A stretch of 64,000 nt of DNA. Origin: Cognatishimia activa (GTDB taxonomy: Bacteria; Pseudomonadota; Alphaproteobacteria; Rhodobacterales; Rhodobacteraceae). The notes under the pieces are model-generated. The model worked only from the letters and a program-made list of their open reading frames with translations. It ran no database searches and was not told the origin of the DNA. This document shows, piece by piece, positions 46,632 to 58,400 of the stretch; position 1 is the first letter of the stretch; the number at the start of each line of letters is the position of its first letter. The stretch lies in contig NZ_CYTO01000008.1 of NCBI RefSeq assembly GCF_001458335.1, forward strand, positions 1 to 64,000, written 5' to 3'. A program made the translations under genes and the position numbers.

Positions 46632-48026
46632 ATGACACAGGAGCAGTGGGGGTCGCTTCAGCAAGACCTTTTAAAGACAGTTGGGCAGAATAATTACAAA
46701 GCTTGGATCGAGCCGCTGCGGCTTACGGAACTGGCAAATGGTGTGGCGACCTTTACGGTGCCAACCAACTTTATCGGGAACTACGTATCTCAAAATTTCG
46801 GTGACTTAATCATTCACCAGCTTTCGCAAGCGGGCGAAGACGTTCAGCGCGTGCATTTCACTGTTGGTCGCGCAGCGGCCAATAGCAACGGCGCAGCGTC
46901 ACCTAGCATCGCCGCTCCGGGGAAGCCTTCGGCGAACCGTGCCTCAGCACCGGCTACAAGTACGGTCGCGTCAAGCAAAGACGACCTGCCTGGTGCACCG
47001 CTCGACACGCGCTTTACGTTTGACAGCTTCGTCGTTGGCAAACCAAACGAGCTGGCAAACGCTGCCGCTCGCCGCGTCGCCGAGGGTGGTCCTGTCTCTT
47101 TCAACCCGCTATTCCTCTATGGGGGCGTTGGCCTTGGTAAAACCCACCTCATGCACGCGATCGCATGGGAGCTTCAGACCCAGCGCCCGGACCTGAACGT
47201 TCTTTACCTCTCTGCTGAACAATTCATGTATCGCTTCGTGCAAGCCCTGCGTGACCGCAAAATGATGGACTTCAAAGAAATGTTCCGCTCGGTGGATGTT
47301 TTGATGGTCGACGACGTACAGTTCATCGCGGGCAAAGACTCCACTCAGGAAGAATTCTTCCACACGTTCAATGCTTTGGTTGATCAGAACAAGCAGATCA
47401 TCATTTCGGCTGACCGCGCACCGGGTGAGATTAAGGATATGGAAGACCGCATCCGCTCACGCCTGCAATGTGGTCTGGTTGTGGACCTGCACCCAACCGA
47501 CTACGAACTGCGTTTGGGCATTCTGCAAAGCAAGGTCGAGCAATATCGCGGTCAGTACCCTGACCTGAAAATTGCCGACGGTGTTCTGGAATTCCTTGCA
47601 CACCGCATCTCTACAAACGTGCGCGTTCTAGAGGGTGCGTTGACTCGCCTCTTCGCATTCGCATCGCTGGTAGGCCGCGAAATCACCATGGACCTGACAC
47701 AGGACTGTCTATCTGACGTTCTGCGTGCATCCGAGCGCAAGATCAGCGTCGAGGAAATCCAGCGTCGTGTGGCGGAACACTACAACATTCGCCTGAGCGA
47801 CATGATTGGCCCGAAACGTGTGCGCACTTTTGCGCGCCCTCGTCAGGTCGCCATGTTCCTGTGCAAACAGCTTACCAGCCGCAGCTTGCCAGAAATCGGC
47901 CGTCGCTTCGGTGGCCGCGACCACACCACAGTCATGCATGGCGTGCGTCGCATCGAAGAGCTGCGCAGCTCTGACGGTCAGATCGCCGAAGATCTGGAAT
48001 TGTTGCGCCGTGCGCTTGAAGCGTAA
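46632..48026 (+). CDS. dnaA: DnaA, chromosomal replication initiator
   Basis: 464 residues. Initiator AAA+ ATPase that opens oriC. Domain I about 1-80 (WGSLQQDLLKTVGQNNYKAWIEPL), an Ala/Ser-rich linker to about 125, the AAA+ domain with Walker A GGVGLGKTH (about 164-172) and Walker B VLMVDDVQF, and the C-terminal helix-turn-helix with signature GGRDHTTVMHGVRRI. Preceded by a GANTC-rich leader and followed by an intrinsic terminator before dnaN. Confidence 0.98.
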   Translation: MTQEQWGSLQQDLLKTVGQNNYKAWIEPLRLTELANGVATFTVPTNFIGNYVSQNFGDLIIHQLSQAGEDVQRVHFTVGRAAANSNGAASPSIAAPGKPSANRASAPATSTVASSKDDLPGAPLDTRFTFDSFVVGKPNELANAAARRVAEGGPVSFNPLFLYGGVGLGKTHLMHAIAWELQTQRPDLNVLYLSAEQFMYRFVQALRDRKMMDFKEMFRSVDVLMVDDVQFIAGKDSTQEEFFHTFNALVDQNKQIIISADRAPGEIKDMEDRIRSRLQCGLVVDLHPTDYELRLGILQSKVEQYRGQYPDLKIADGVLEFLAHRISTNVRVLEGALTRLFAFASLVGREITMDLTQDCLSDVLRASERKISVEEIQRRVAEHYNIRLSDMIGPKRVRTFARPRQVAMFLCKQLTSRSLPEIGRRFGGRDHTTVMHGVRRIEELRSSDGQIAEDLELLRRALEA

Positions 48027-48049
48027 CCAATTTGCAAAAATTCATGTTC

Positions 48050-48078
48050 AGCGGGCCCATTGTGGCCCGCTTTTCTGT
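48050..48078 (+). terminator. Intrinsic terminator between dnaA and dnaN
   Basis: AGCGGGCC and GGCCCGCT pair around CATTGT, followed by TTTCTGTC. It separates dnaA from dnaN, so dnaN likely has its own promoter in the following 115 bases. Confidence 0.85.
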
Positions 48079-48195
48079 CTAACGCTTGACGCCCTTTAAA
48101 TAACGGCGGAAAAAGGCAAAAAGGGCTTGAGCAATGGGATGAAGCGGCTAGTGTAGTCGCCCCGGGAACCCGCCCGCACTTCGGAGGAAGAAGAG

Positions 48196-49314
48196 ATGAA
48201 AATCAGCGTCGAACGTGGCACCCTGCTGAAGGCAGTATCTCAAGCGCAATCCGTGGTGGAGCGGCGCAACACAATCCCAATCTTGGCAAACGTTCTGATC
48301 GAAGCAGAAGGTGACACGGTTCAGTTCCGCGCGACTGATTTGGACATCGAGGTGGTGGACAAGGCCCCGGCTCAAGTGGAGCGCGCAGGCGCAACAACGG
48401 TTTCCGCCAACACGCTGCATGAAATCGTCCGCAAACTGCCAGACGGCGCTTTGGTGACTCTGACTGACGATGGCACATCCGGACGTCTGACCGTGGAAGC
48501 GGGTCGGTCGAACTTCTCTTTGGCAACCTTGCCGAAAGAGGACTTCCCGGTCATGGCATCCTCTGAATATGCCTGCAACTTCAGCGCCAACGCGGCCCAG
48601 CTGCGTCGCCTGTTTGATAAATCCAAGTTTGCGATCTCAACCGAGGAAACGCGCTACTATCTGAACGGCGTTTACATGCACGTTTCTGACGCAGATGGCG
48701 GCAAAGTTCTGCGCTGCGTAGCGACGGACGGTCACCGTCTAGCGCGCATCGACTCTGATCTGCCAGATGGTGCGGCTGACATGCCGGGCGTCATCGTGCC
48801 CCGCAAAACCGTGGGCGAATTGCGCAAGCTTCTGGATGACGACGAAATGGATATCGCGGTGTCCGTCTCTGAAACCAAAGTACGCTTCGCAACCCCTGAC
48901 ATCACCCTGACATCCAAAGTCATCGACGGCACCTTCCCGGACTACACACGTGTGATCCCAGCAGGCAACACCCGCCGCTTGGAAGTCGACGCGTCGGACT
49001 TTGCACAAGCAGTCGACCGTGTTGCGACGGTCTCCTCTGAACGCTCTCGCGCCGTGAAACTCGCACTCGATGAAGACCGCCTGATCCTGTCAGTGAATGC
49101 ACCGGACTCCGGCGCTGCAGAAGAAGAGCTCGCAGTTGCCTATGGCGACGAGCGCTTGGAAATCGGCTTTAACGCCAAATACTTGCTGGAAATCGCAAGC
49201 CAGGTGGATCGCGAAAACGCGGTCTTCATGTTCAATTCCGCTGGCGACCCAACTTTGATGCGAGAAGGCAACGACACGACTGCGGTCTATGTCGTGATGC
49301 CAATGCGCGTGTGA
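48196..49314 (+). CDS. dnaN: DnaN, DNA polymerase III beta sliding clamp
   Basis: 372 residues. Dimeric ring clamp for DNA polymerase. Three repeated clamp domains; landmarks MKISVERGTLLKAVSQ at the start, RCVATDGHRLAR in the middle, GFNAKYLLE and the C-terminal YVVMPMRV that forms the partner-binding pocket. CGGAGGAAG gives a good start. It is followed after 58 bases by recF. Confidence 0.98.
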   Translation: MKISVERGTLLKAVSQAQSVVERRNTIPILANVLIEAEGDTVQFRATDLDIEVVDKAPAQVERAGATTVSANTLHEIVRKLPDGALVTLTDDGTSGRLTVEAGRSNFSLATLPKEDFPVMASSEYACNFSANAAQLRRLFDKSKFAISTEETRYYLNGVYMHVSDADGGKVLRCVATDGHRLARIDSDLPDGAADMPGVIVPRKTVGELRKLLDDDEMDIAVSVSETKVRFATPDITLTSKVIDGTFPDYTRVIPAGNTRRLEVDASDFAQAVDRVATVSSERSRAVKLALDEDRLILSVNAPDSGAAEEELAVAYGDERLEIGFNAKYLLEIASQVDRENAVFMFNSAGDPTLMREGNDTTAVYVVMPMRV

Positions 49315-49342
49315 GCGAGCCAGCAACCATATTCCTATTCCT

Positions 49343-49373
49343 TAAGGCCTCCGCAACATTGCCGGGGGCCTTA
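49343..49373 (+). promoter_or_regulatory. Stable hairpin covering the recF ribosome binding site
   Basis: TAAGGCCTCCG (49343-49353) pairs with CGGGGGCCTTA (49363-49373) over 11 positions with one G-T pair and a 9-nt loop. The 3' arm includes the GGGGG Shine-Dalgarno and ends on the A of the recF ATG. Folded, it would hide the start; it may limit RecF or couple it to ribosomes from dnaN. Confidence 0.55.
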
Positions 49374-50473
49374 TGACTCTTGCGCTTACGCAGCTGACCA
49401 TCAGCCATTTTCGCAGCCACAAACATAGCCGGATCGAGTGCGACGCACGCCCTATTGCGATCTTTGGCCCGAACGGCGCCGGCAAAACCAACATCCTAGA
49501 GGCGGTGTCCCTTTTCTCCCCGGGCCGCGGCATCCGCCGCGCCAGCGCCCAAGACATGACACGTCGCCCAGAAGCCCTTGGATGGAAGCTCAAAGGCATC
49601 CTGAACGCCACCACGGGCCCGCAAGAGATCGAAACCTGGTCAGATGAAGGCGCGGCACGACAGGTCAAGATAAACGACAAAACCACGCCCCAGACGCGCC
49701 TCGGAGAACTCTGCCGTGTCATCTGGTTGATCCCGGCCATGGACCGCCTTTGGATCGAGGGCGCAGAAGGCCGCCGTCGTTTTCTGGACCGAACCGCATT
49801 GTCCTTCTTTCCGGATCACGCCGAAGCCGCACTGACCTATGAAAAAACCATGCGAGAGCGCAACCGTCTGCTTAAAGAGCAAGTCCGCGATGCGCACTGG
49901 TACCGCGCTCTTGAGGATCAAATGGCGCAGGCGGCGACAAAGATCCATGCAAACCGCTCAGCCACCATCCAATCGCTGACCAGTGCACAAGCGCAAACCA
50001 CCACGGCCTTTCCAATCGCGGAACTTGAGATCCAACAGACAGAAGGCGCGATCCCAACCACAGAGGACGATTTCAAAGACGCCTTCGCCGAAAGCAGGCC
50101 CCGCGATATCATGGCAGGGCGCACGCTGGTCGGCCCACACCGCAGCGACCTTTACGCGGCCTATATTGCCAAAGGTGTCCCGGCGTCTGAGTGTTCTACC
50201 GGAGAGCAAAAAGCACTCCTGATTTCCCTCATCCTTGCCAATGCCCGCGCGCTTGCAGATCAAATCGGCACGCCGCCAATCCTACTGCTCGACGAAGTCG
50301 CGGCCCATCTCGACGCAAACCGTCGCGCAGCCCTTTATGATGAGATCTGTGCCTTAGGCGCACAAGCATGGATGACCGGCACAGAAGACGGGCTTTTTGA
50401 CTCGCTTGGGGCGCGCGGCCAATACCTCGAGATCACCGAAACCAACGGTATTTCTGAAAGCAAAACCTCCTAA
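49373..50473 (+). CDS. recF: RecF, DNA replication/repair ATPase
   Basis: 366 residues. SMC-like ATPase that helps load RecA on gapped DNA. Walker A GPNGAGKTN (about 32-40), signature CSTGEQKALLISLILANA, and Walker B PILLLDEVAAHLD. Start is in a strong hairpin with the ribosome binding site. Gene order dnaN-recF-gyrB is standard. Confidence 0.97.
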   Translation: MTLALTQLTISHFRSHKHSRIECDARPIAIFGPNGAGKTNILEAVSLFSPGRGIRRASAQDMTRRPEALGWKLKGILNATTGPQEIETWSDEGAARQVKINDKTTPQTRLGELCRVIWLIPAMDRLWIEGAEGRRRFLDRTALSFFPDHAEAALTYEKTMRERNRLLKEQVRDAHWYRALEDQMAQAATKIHANRSATIQSLTSAQAQTTTAFPIAELEIQQTEGAIPTTEDDFKDAFAESRPRDIMAGRTLVGPHRSDLYAAYIAKGVPASECSTGEQKALLISLILANARALADQIGTPPILLLDEVAAHLDANRRAALYDEICALGAQAWMTGTEDGLFDSLGARGQYLEITETNGISESKTS

Positions 50474-50478
50474 ATTCA

Positions 50479-50500
50479 CCTTTGCAAAAATACTCAAATT
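50479..50500 (-). repeat. Degenerate copy of the intergenic repeat motif
   Basis: On the minus strand AATTTGAGTATTTTTGCAAA resembles the core of the copies at 24793 and 31378 (GATATTT..GCCAAA) with changes. It lies just after recF. The likeness is weaker than between the other two. Confidence 0.35.
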
Positions 50501-50608
50501 CCAGCGCCAGCGGCACGTGCAAAGCCCCTTAAAACGCACGCAACCTTCCGCCCAGTTTTTTGCCCCAATCACGTGACATTCCCACGGCAAACCGGTATAA
50601 ATTCCTGA

Positions 50609-53047
<2,439 letters not shown>

Positions 53048-53058
53048 ACCTGAAGACA

Positions 53059-53090
53059 AAAAAAGCCCGCCGGTCTGGCGGGCTTTTTGT
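53059..53090. terminator. Bidirectional terminator between gyrB and the aldehyde dehydrogenase
   Basis: AAAAAGCCCGCC and GGCGGGCTTTTT pair as a 12-bp stem with a 5-nt loop; T-runs on both strands, between convergent genes. Confidence 0.92.
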
Positions 53091-53103
53091 TTAACGGAAT
53101 GGC

Positions 53104-54567
53104 TTAGGCCGGATTAACCTCGGCCATGCAGATATATTTCTCTTCCATATAATCGTCCAAACCTTGTTTCGCGCCTTCGCGACCAAGACCAGACATCTTC
53201 ACGCCACCAAACGGAGCTTCGACAGCAGAAATCACCCCTGCGTTGACGCCGACCATGCCATAGTCCAGCGCCTCGCTGACACGCCAACTGCGCGCCATGT
53301 CCTTGGTGTAGAAATAAGCCGCCAGGCCATATTCTGTGTCATTGGCAGCGGCGATCACCTCGGCTTCCGTTTCAAACTTAAACAGTGGTGCAACCGGCCC
53401 GAACGTTTCTTCTCTGGCAAAGGCCATAGACACCGTTGCGTCGCGTAAGATGGTTGGCTCAAAGAATTTGCCGCCTAGGTCATGACGCTTACCACCTGTC
53501 ACCACGGACGCCCCTTTATCGACCGCATCGCTAATGTGACGCTCAACCTTGGCAACCGCTTTGTCATCGATCAAAGGGCCGATCACTGTACCATCCGCAA
53601 AGCCATCGCCCACTTTCAAAGTAGCGACCTTCTCGGCGAATTTTTCGGCGAAGGCATCGTACACCCCTGCCTGCACATAGATCCGGTTCGCACAAACACA
53701 GGTTTGGCCATTGTTGCGGAACTTCGACCACAATGCACCTTCAGCCGCGACATCAAGATCAGCATCGTCGAACACAATGAATGGCGCGTTGCCACCCAGC
53801 TCTAGACCAAGCTTTTTCACCGTTGGAGCACACTGCCCATAAAGCAACGATCCGACACCGGTTGAACCTGTAAAGGTCATCTTGCGCACGGTGGGGCTGG
53901 CCGTCATGACGCCACCAATCTCTGCGGCATCGCCTGTCACCAAAGAGAACAAGCCAGCGGGCAATCCAGCGCGTTCCGCCAAGATCGCCAATGCAATCGC
54001 TGAAAATGGAGTTTGCGGTGCAGGTTTGAGAACCATCGCGCAGCCTGCCGCCAGCGCAGGCCCTGCTTTGCGCGTAATCATCGCGTTCGGGAAGTTCCAA
54101 GGCGTGATCGCCGCAACAACACCAACAGGCTGTTTGATCACGACGATCCGTCGATCCGACATGGGGGCCGGTATTGTCTGGCCATAAGCTCGACGCGCTT
54201 CTTCTGCGAACCACTCTAGAAAGCCCGCCCCATATGCGATTTCGCCTTTCGCCTCAGTCAAAGGCTTGCCTTGCTCAGCCGTTAGGATCGCCCCCAGATC
54301 ATCTTGGTTCTCCATCAGCAATTCGAACCAACGACGCAGTACACCGCTTCGATGTTTGGCTGTTTGCGCCGCCCAAGCATGTCGCGCGTCTTCCGCCACA
54401 GCAATCGCTTCTTCGGTTTCAGCAGCACCCAAGTTCGGGACATAGCCGATCAAGTCACCGTTGGACGGGTTATAGATCGGCGTTCCTGTTTCGGCATCAG
54501 CCTCAATCCAACGGTTGCCGACAGGTACCGCTTGGCGGAACAGGGAAGGATCATTCAAATTCAGCAT
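53104..54567 (-). CDS. gabD: Succinate-semialdehyde dehydrogenase-type ALDH
   Basis: 487 residues. NAD(P)-dependent aldehyde dehydrogenase; closest in pattern to GabD, which converts succinate semialdehyde to succinate in GABA use. Catalytic Glu in LELGGNAPFIVF, catalytic Cys in NNGQTCVCANRIY, N-terminal TPWNFPNAMITRK, and the C-terminal GMVGVNAGVISAVEAPFGGVKMSGLGREG. GAGGATA precedes the ATG. No gabT adjacent, so the physiological aldehyde is not certain. Confidence 0.9.
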   Translation of the reverse strand: MLNLNDPSLFRQAVPVGNRWIEADAETGTPIYNPSNGDLIGYVPNLGAAETEEAIAVAEDARHAWAAQTAKHRSGVLRRWFELLMENQDDLGAILTAEQGKPLTEAKGEIAYGAGFLEWFAEEARRAYGQTIPAPMSDRRIVVIKQPVGVVAAITPWNFPNAMITRKAGPALAAGCAMVLKPAPQTPFSAIALAILAERAGLPAGLFSLVTGDAAEIGGVMTASPTVRKMTFTGSTGVGSLLYGQCAPTVKKLGLELGGNAPFIVFDDADLDVAAEGALWSKFRNNGQTCVCANRIYVQAGVYDAFAEKFAEKVATLKVGDGFADGTVIGPLIDDKAVAKVERHISDAVDKGASVVTGGKRHDLGGKFFEPTILRDATVSMAFAREETFGPVAPLFKFETEAEVIAAANDTEYGLAAYFYTKDMARSWRVSEALDYGMVGVNAGVISAVEAPFGGVKMSGLGREGAKQGLDDYMEEKYICMAEVNPA

Positions 54568-54679
54568 CGTATCCTCACATGCAGAAAGCTTCGAGAGAGC
54601 TTCTCGCATCGAATCAGGAAACACAAACGCTCAATGAAATTTCATCGCGTTTTTGACCATTTGGACCTAACGAAACTTT

Positions 54680-55006
54680 CTATTGGCGGGCCATCAGATC
54701 ATCTTCGGCATCCACCAAAGAAATGCCCAAAGCGTCCATTCCGTTTTCCAAATGATCTGACAGATGCGGCGTTCCCAATAGATAATCAGCCGAAGGCGTC
54801 GATCTTTCGTCTCGCGCGGTCTTCAGCGCTTCCGCCAAATCTTCCGGCTCAAAACTCTCTCGGCCAATCCACATGATGGCCACCAGATCTATCATTTCGT
54901 CGTCGGTCAGGCGTTCAAAAAACCCACGCAGCTCCCCCTCAGCACGATCCAACTCGCGCCCCATCAGGACAACCTGCGCAACCTTCCATGGTGTGATTTC
55001 AAGCAT
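54680..55006 (-). CDS. DUF3775-domain protein
   Basis: 108 residues, acidic, soluble. Matches the DUF3775 family pattern (LEITPWKVAQVVLMGRELDRAEGELRGFF near the start, LTDDEMIDLVAIMWIGRESFEPEDL in the middle). Common small family in alphaproteobacteria without known function. It stands alone between the dehydrogenase and rmuC, on the same strand, with its own ribosome binding site (AGGAGCC). Confidence 0.8.
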   Translation of the reverse strand: MLEITPWKVAQVVLMGRELDRAEGELRGFFERLTDDEMIDLVAIMWIGRESFEPEDLAEALKTARDERSTPSADYLLGTPHLSDHLENGMDALGISLVDAEDDLMARQ

Positions 55007-55087
55007 GTCGCGGCTCCTTTCTCAGTGCCACTGTGCCTGAGTATACCACATACCCGCTTTGATCTGGCGCAAGCGGCGAAAAGGAGC

Positions 55088-56398
55088 TTATTCGCCCGGC
55101 TGTTTGGTCAACGGAACCACATTGGGCGGCTCAGGGGCCTGCTCTGGCGCAAGCTCTTCAAAATCGAAATTATCAAGCTTATGTGCACGCTTACCGGCCC
55201 GCGAAGCTGCAGTCAGAATGCCGCTGACGTCCTCACCCGCTTGGCGAAGGTGGGTTTCCAATTTTCCGGCACGCTCGCCCACGATCTCAACATCGCGGTG
55301 GAGATTGCGCAGCGCTTTGCGAATCTCACCCGCCTGTTCGCGCATGCGCGCATCCTTGAGGATCGCACGCATGGTGTTCAGCGTCGCCATACAGGTGGTC
55401 GGGGACACAATCCAAACCCGCTTGCTAAATCCTTCCTGTACCAAATCAGGGAATTTTGCATGAAGTTCAGCGTAGATCGCCTCGGAAGGTAAGAACATCA
55501 GCGCCCCATCGGCGGTATCGCCCTCGATGATGTATTTATCAGCGATGTCATTGATGTGTTTGCGCACGGAAGTTTTGAACGCTTGGATACCCGCCTTCAA
55601 CTCGGCTTCTGTTTCGGACGCCAACATCGCCTCATAGGCCTCTAACGGGAACTTACTGTCGATCACAATCGGACCCGGAGGGTTGGGCAGGTGAATCAAA
55701 CAGTCGGCGCGTTTTCCGTTCGGCAATGTGTGTTGCAATGCGTAGCTGTCGCGCGGTAGGGCTTTGCCCACAATGTCGTTGAGCTGAATTTCCCCAAACG
55801 CCCCGCGTGTCTGCTTGTTGCTCAAGATGTCCTGCAAGCTCAAAACGTCGCTGGAGAGCTTGGTGATATTGTCCTGCGCCTTGTCGATGGTCGCGAGCCG
55901 TTCCTGCAATTGCGTCAAGGACGTCGCGGTCTGCTTGGCATTGCCCATCAGACTGTTGTTCATCTTCTCTTGCAGCTCCGACAAGGACTGGTTCGTCCGC
56001 ATCTGCATATTGGCAAGGTTTTCCTGCATCTTCAGCTGCTGCGCGGCCAAGTTATCCGCCATCTGCTGCTGCATCGTTGCAAGGTTTTCACCGGTCCGAC
56101 GTTGAACTTTGGAGAGGTTCTCATGCAGGTTCAGCTGTACCTCGCCCAATCGCTGTTCCATCAGATTGGTGATCTGGTTTTGGCCTTGGCTTTGGTTTTG
56201 AACAACCGTCGACAGGCTGCCGCCCAGCTGTTCTTGGCCAGACGAAAGTTGGTCGACACGCTGCGCCAAAGCATTCATCTGCAACGCTGAACCAGACGCC
56301 TGCCTTAGAACGGCGCGCAGCATCAGCAGGATCAGGGCCACCAAAATGCCAGCACCGATCAAAAGGTACATCTGAATTTGCGGATCAGAAAAATCCAT
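55088..56398 (-). CDS. rmuC: RmuC-type DNA recombination protein
   Basis: 436 residues. A transmembrane helix at about 11-31 (LIGAGILVALILLMLRAVL) is followed by a long coiled coil rich in Gln, Asn and Met (about 40-170), then the RmuC nuclease-like domain (KQTRGAFGEIQLNDIVGKALPRDSY, ADCLIHLPNPPGPIVIDSKFPLEAYEAML). Limits inversions in E. coli. The ATG overlaps the mutL stop by one base (TGATG), so it is coupled to mismatch repair expression. Pro-rich C-terminal tail. Confidence 0.94.
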   Translation of the reverse strand: MDFSDPQIQMYLLIGAGILVALILLMLRAVLRQASGSALQMNALAQRVDQLSSGQEQLGGSLSTVVQNQSQGQNQITNLMEQRLGEVQLNLHENLSKVQRRTGENLATMQQQMADNLAAQQLKMQENLANMQMRTNQSLSELQEKMNNSLMGNAKQTATSLTQLQERLATIDKAQDNITKLSSDVLSLQDILSNKQTRGAFGEIQLNDIVGKALPRDSYALQHTLPNGKRADCLIHLPNPPGPIVIDSKFPLEAYEAMLASETEAELKAGIQAFKTSVRKHINDIADKYIIEGDTADGALMFLPSEAIYAELHAKFPDLVQEGFSKRVWIVSPTTCMATLNTMRAILKDARMREQAGEIRKALRNLHRDVEIVGERAGKLETHLRQAGEDVSGILTAASRAGKRAHKLDNFDFEELAPEQAPEPPNVVPLTKQPGE

Positions 56399-58287
56399 CA
56401 CGTCCGTCCGAACAGCCGCTCGATATCGGCCAGCTTGAGTTCTACATAAGTCGGGCGCCCATGGTTGCATTGCCCGGAGTGAGGCGTGGCTTCCATTTCC
56501 CGCAAAAGCGCATTCATCTCTTCAGCCCGCATACGGCGGCCAGAGCGAATGGAGCCATGACAGGCCACGCGGCTCAGGATTGCTTCGATCTTGGCCTGAA
56601 CCAACTGGCTTTCGCCCTGATCATCCAGCTCGTCCAGAATATCGAGGATCATAGACCGTGCGTTGACCTCGCCTAGGATCGCGGGCGTTTCGCGCACGGC
56701 GATGGCGTCCCCCCCAAAGGCCTCAATAGTCAGCCCCATCTTGGTGAGCGCATCAGCATGCCCCAACAGGCGTTGGCAGCCAGCCGATGACAGTTCAACG
56801 ATTTCAGGGATCAGCAGTGCTTGCGCCGGCACCGCCTTCTCAGCCATCTGCTTCTTGAGTTTTTCATAGACCAGACGTTCATGCGCCGCGTGCTGGTCGA
56901 CAATGACCATACCATCAGCGGTTTGCGCAATGATGTAGTTCTCGTGCACCTGACCGCGCGCCGCGCCTAAGGGGTTCTGTTCAAGCGTTGGTTCATCCGC
57001 GCTTTCAGCGGGAACCTCGACCACATCAACCCGCCCAGAAACCGGTGTCTCCATCAGCGGCGCGCCGGGGGTACTGTCCCAAGCCGAGCTCCGCTCCGCC
57101 AGACCCGGCGCTTGCGCTTGGTAGGCGGCAGTTCGCGCGCCAAGCGATGGGCGATCCATTTGATAGACCCGCGCAGGTCCGGTGGGTTCCGGGCGCATCG
57201 CCCCTAGGGTGGCGTTGGCCACAGTGGTCGATGCCCGGTGCCCGGCCTCTGCCAAGGCGTGACGCAGAGCGGAAACGATCAGCCCCCGCGCCAAGCCAGG
57301 ATCGCGGAACCGCACTTCTGATTTCGCCGGGTGAACGTTCACATCCACGAGCTGTGGATCGCAATCAATAAACAGCGCAGCTGCGGGATGACGGTCGCGC
57401 GACAGAAAATCAAAATAAGCCGCGCGCAACGCACCGACCAAAAGCTTGTCCTTCACCGGGCGGCCGTTCACGAATAGGTACTGCGCCGTGCTGGAGCCGC
57501 GAGAATAGGTTGGCAATGCTGCGTAACCGATCAGCTTGATGCCCTCACGATCCGCATCAATGCGAAGCGCGTTTTCGGCAAACTCGGAACCAAGGATCCG
57601 GGCCAATCGCCCATGCAGCGCGTCAAACAAATCGCCGCTCTCACCATCGGCCCGGAAGGTCACGCGACCTTCGCCGCCACCGGTCACATCGCGCAGGGTG
57701 AACCCGATGAACGGCTCCGCCATCGCCAGGCGTTTCACCACATCGGTGATCGCCTGCATCTCGGCGCGATCGCTGCGCATGAACTTCAAACGCGCGGGTG
57801 TCGCGTAAAACAGATCACGCAATTCAACGATTGATCCCTGCCCGAGTGCTGCGGGTTTGACAGGGCCAATCTCTCCGCCAGCAACGGCAATACTGGCAGC
57901 GTCGGACCCTTTCACACGGGAGTTAATCTTTAGCCGCCCCACCGCGCCAAGGGATGGCAACGCCTCGCCCCGGAACCCAAATGTGTGAATATCCAGCAGG
58001 TCACTTCCATCAATCTTGGACGTCGCATGCCGGCTTAATGCGAGTGGCAATTGCTCTGGAGAAATCCCACATCCATCGTCGGTCACACGGATCAGGGTCT
58101 TGCCCCCGGCAGCCACGGCGACCTCAATCCGGGTTGCACCCGCGTCTATCGCATTCTCAACCAGTTCCTTAACGGCACTGGCCGGGCGCTCTACAACCTC
58201 GCCCGCGGCAATCCGGTTGATCGCGCCTTCGTCCAATTGACGAATAACAGGGAGATTTTCGCTTATTTTGCGGTCTTGATCCAGCAT
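56398..58287 (-). CDS. mutL: MutL, DNA mismatch repair protein
   Basis: 629 residues. GHKL ATPase N-terminus: [50 protein letters not shown]. The C-terminal domain carries the endonuclease motif [12 protein letters not shown] (DQHAX2EX4E) and the zinc motif QCNHGRP, so it is a nicking-type MutL as expected where MutH is absent. ATG at 58287 chosen over the extended frame to 58389. Overlaps rmuC by one base. Confidence 0.97.
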   Translation of the reverse strand: MLDQDRKISENLPVIRQLDEGAINRIAAGEVVERPASAVKELVENAIDAGATRIEVAVAAGGKTLIRVTDDGCGISPEQLPLALSRHATSKIDGSDLLDIHTFGFRGEALPSLGAVGRLKINSRVKGSDAASIAVAGGEIGPVKPAALGQGSIVELRDLFYATPARLKFMRSDRAEMQAITDVVKRLAMAEPFIGFTLRDVTGGGEGRVTFRADGESGDLFDALHGRLARILGSEFAENALRIDADREGIKLIGYAALPTYSRGSSTAQYLFVNGRPVKDKLLVGALRAAYFDFLSRDRHPAAALFIDCDPQLVDVNVHPAKSEVRFRDPGLARGLIVSALRHALAEAGHRASTTVANATLGAMRPEPTGPARVYQMDRPSLGARTAAYQAQAPGLAERSSAWDSTPGAPLMETPVSGRVDVVEVPAESADEPTLEQNPLGAARGQVHENYIIAQTADGMVIVDQHAAHERLVYEKLKKQMAEKAVPAQALLIPEIVELSSAGCQRLLGHADALTKMGLTIEAFGGDAIAVRETPAILGEVNARSMILDILDELDDQGESQLVQAKIEAILSRVACHGSIRSGRRMRAEEMNALLREMEATPHSGQCNHGRPTYVELKLADIERLFGRT

Positions 58288-58346
58288 ACCGCCAAATCTA
58301 GCACATCCACCGCCGATTCTGCCACTGCTATCAAAGCAGAACAAAA

Positions 58347-58380
58347 CAAGAAAAAAGGCCGAGGAAATCCCCGGCCCTTT
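58347..58380 (-). terminator. Intrinsic terminator after the alanine symporter
   Basis: On the minus strand AAAGGGCCGGGG-ATTT-CCTCGGCCTTTTTT: an imperfect GC-rich stem with a strong T-run, between the symporter stop and the mutL start. Confidence 0.85.
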
Positions 58381-58400
58381 CCAGATCAAGAGTTTGCAAC

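Noticed and set aside
46155-48195. Replication origin next to dnaA
   Set aside because: No cluster of TTATCCACA-type boxes or AT-rich unwinding element is visible. One partial box lies near 46566. In related bacteria oriC is often far from dnaA.
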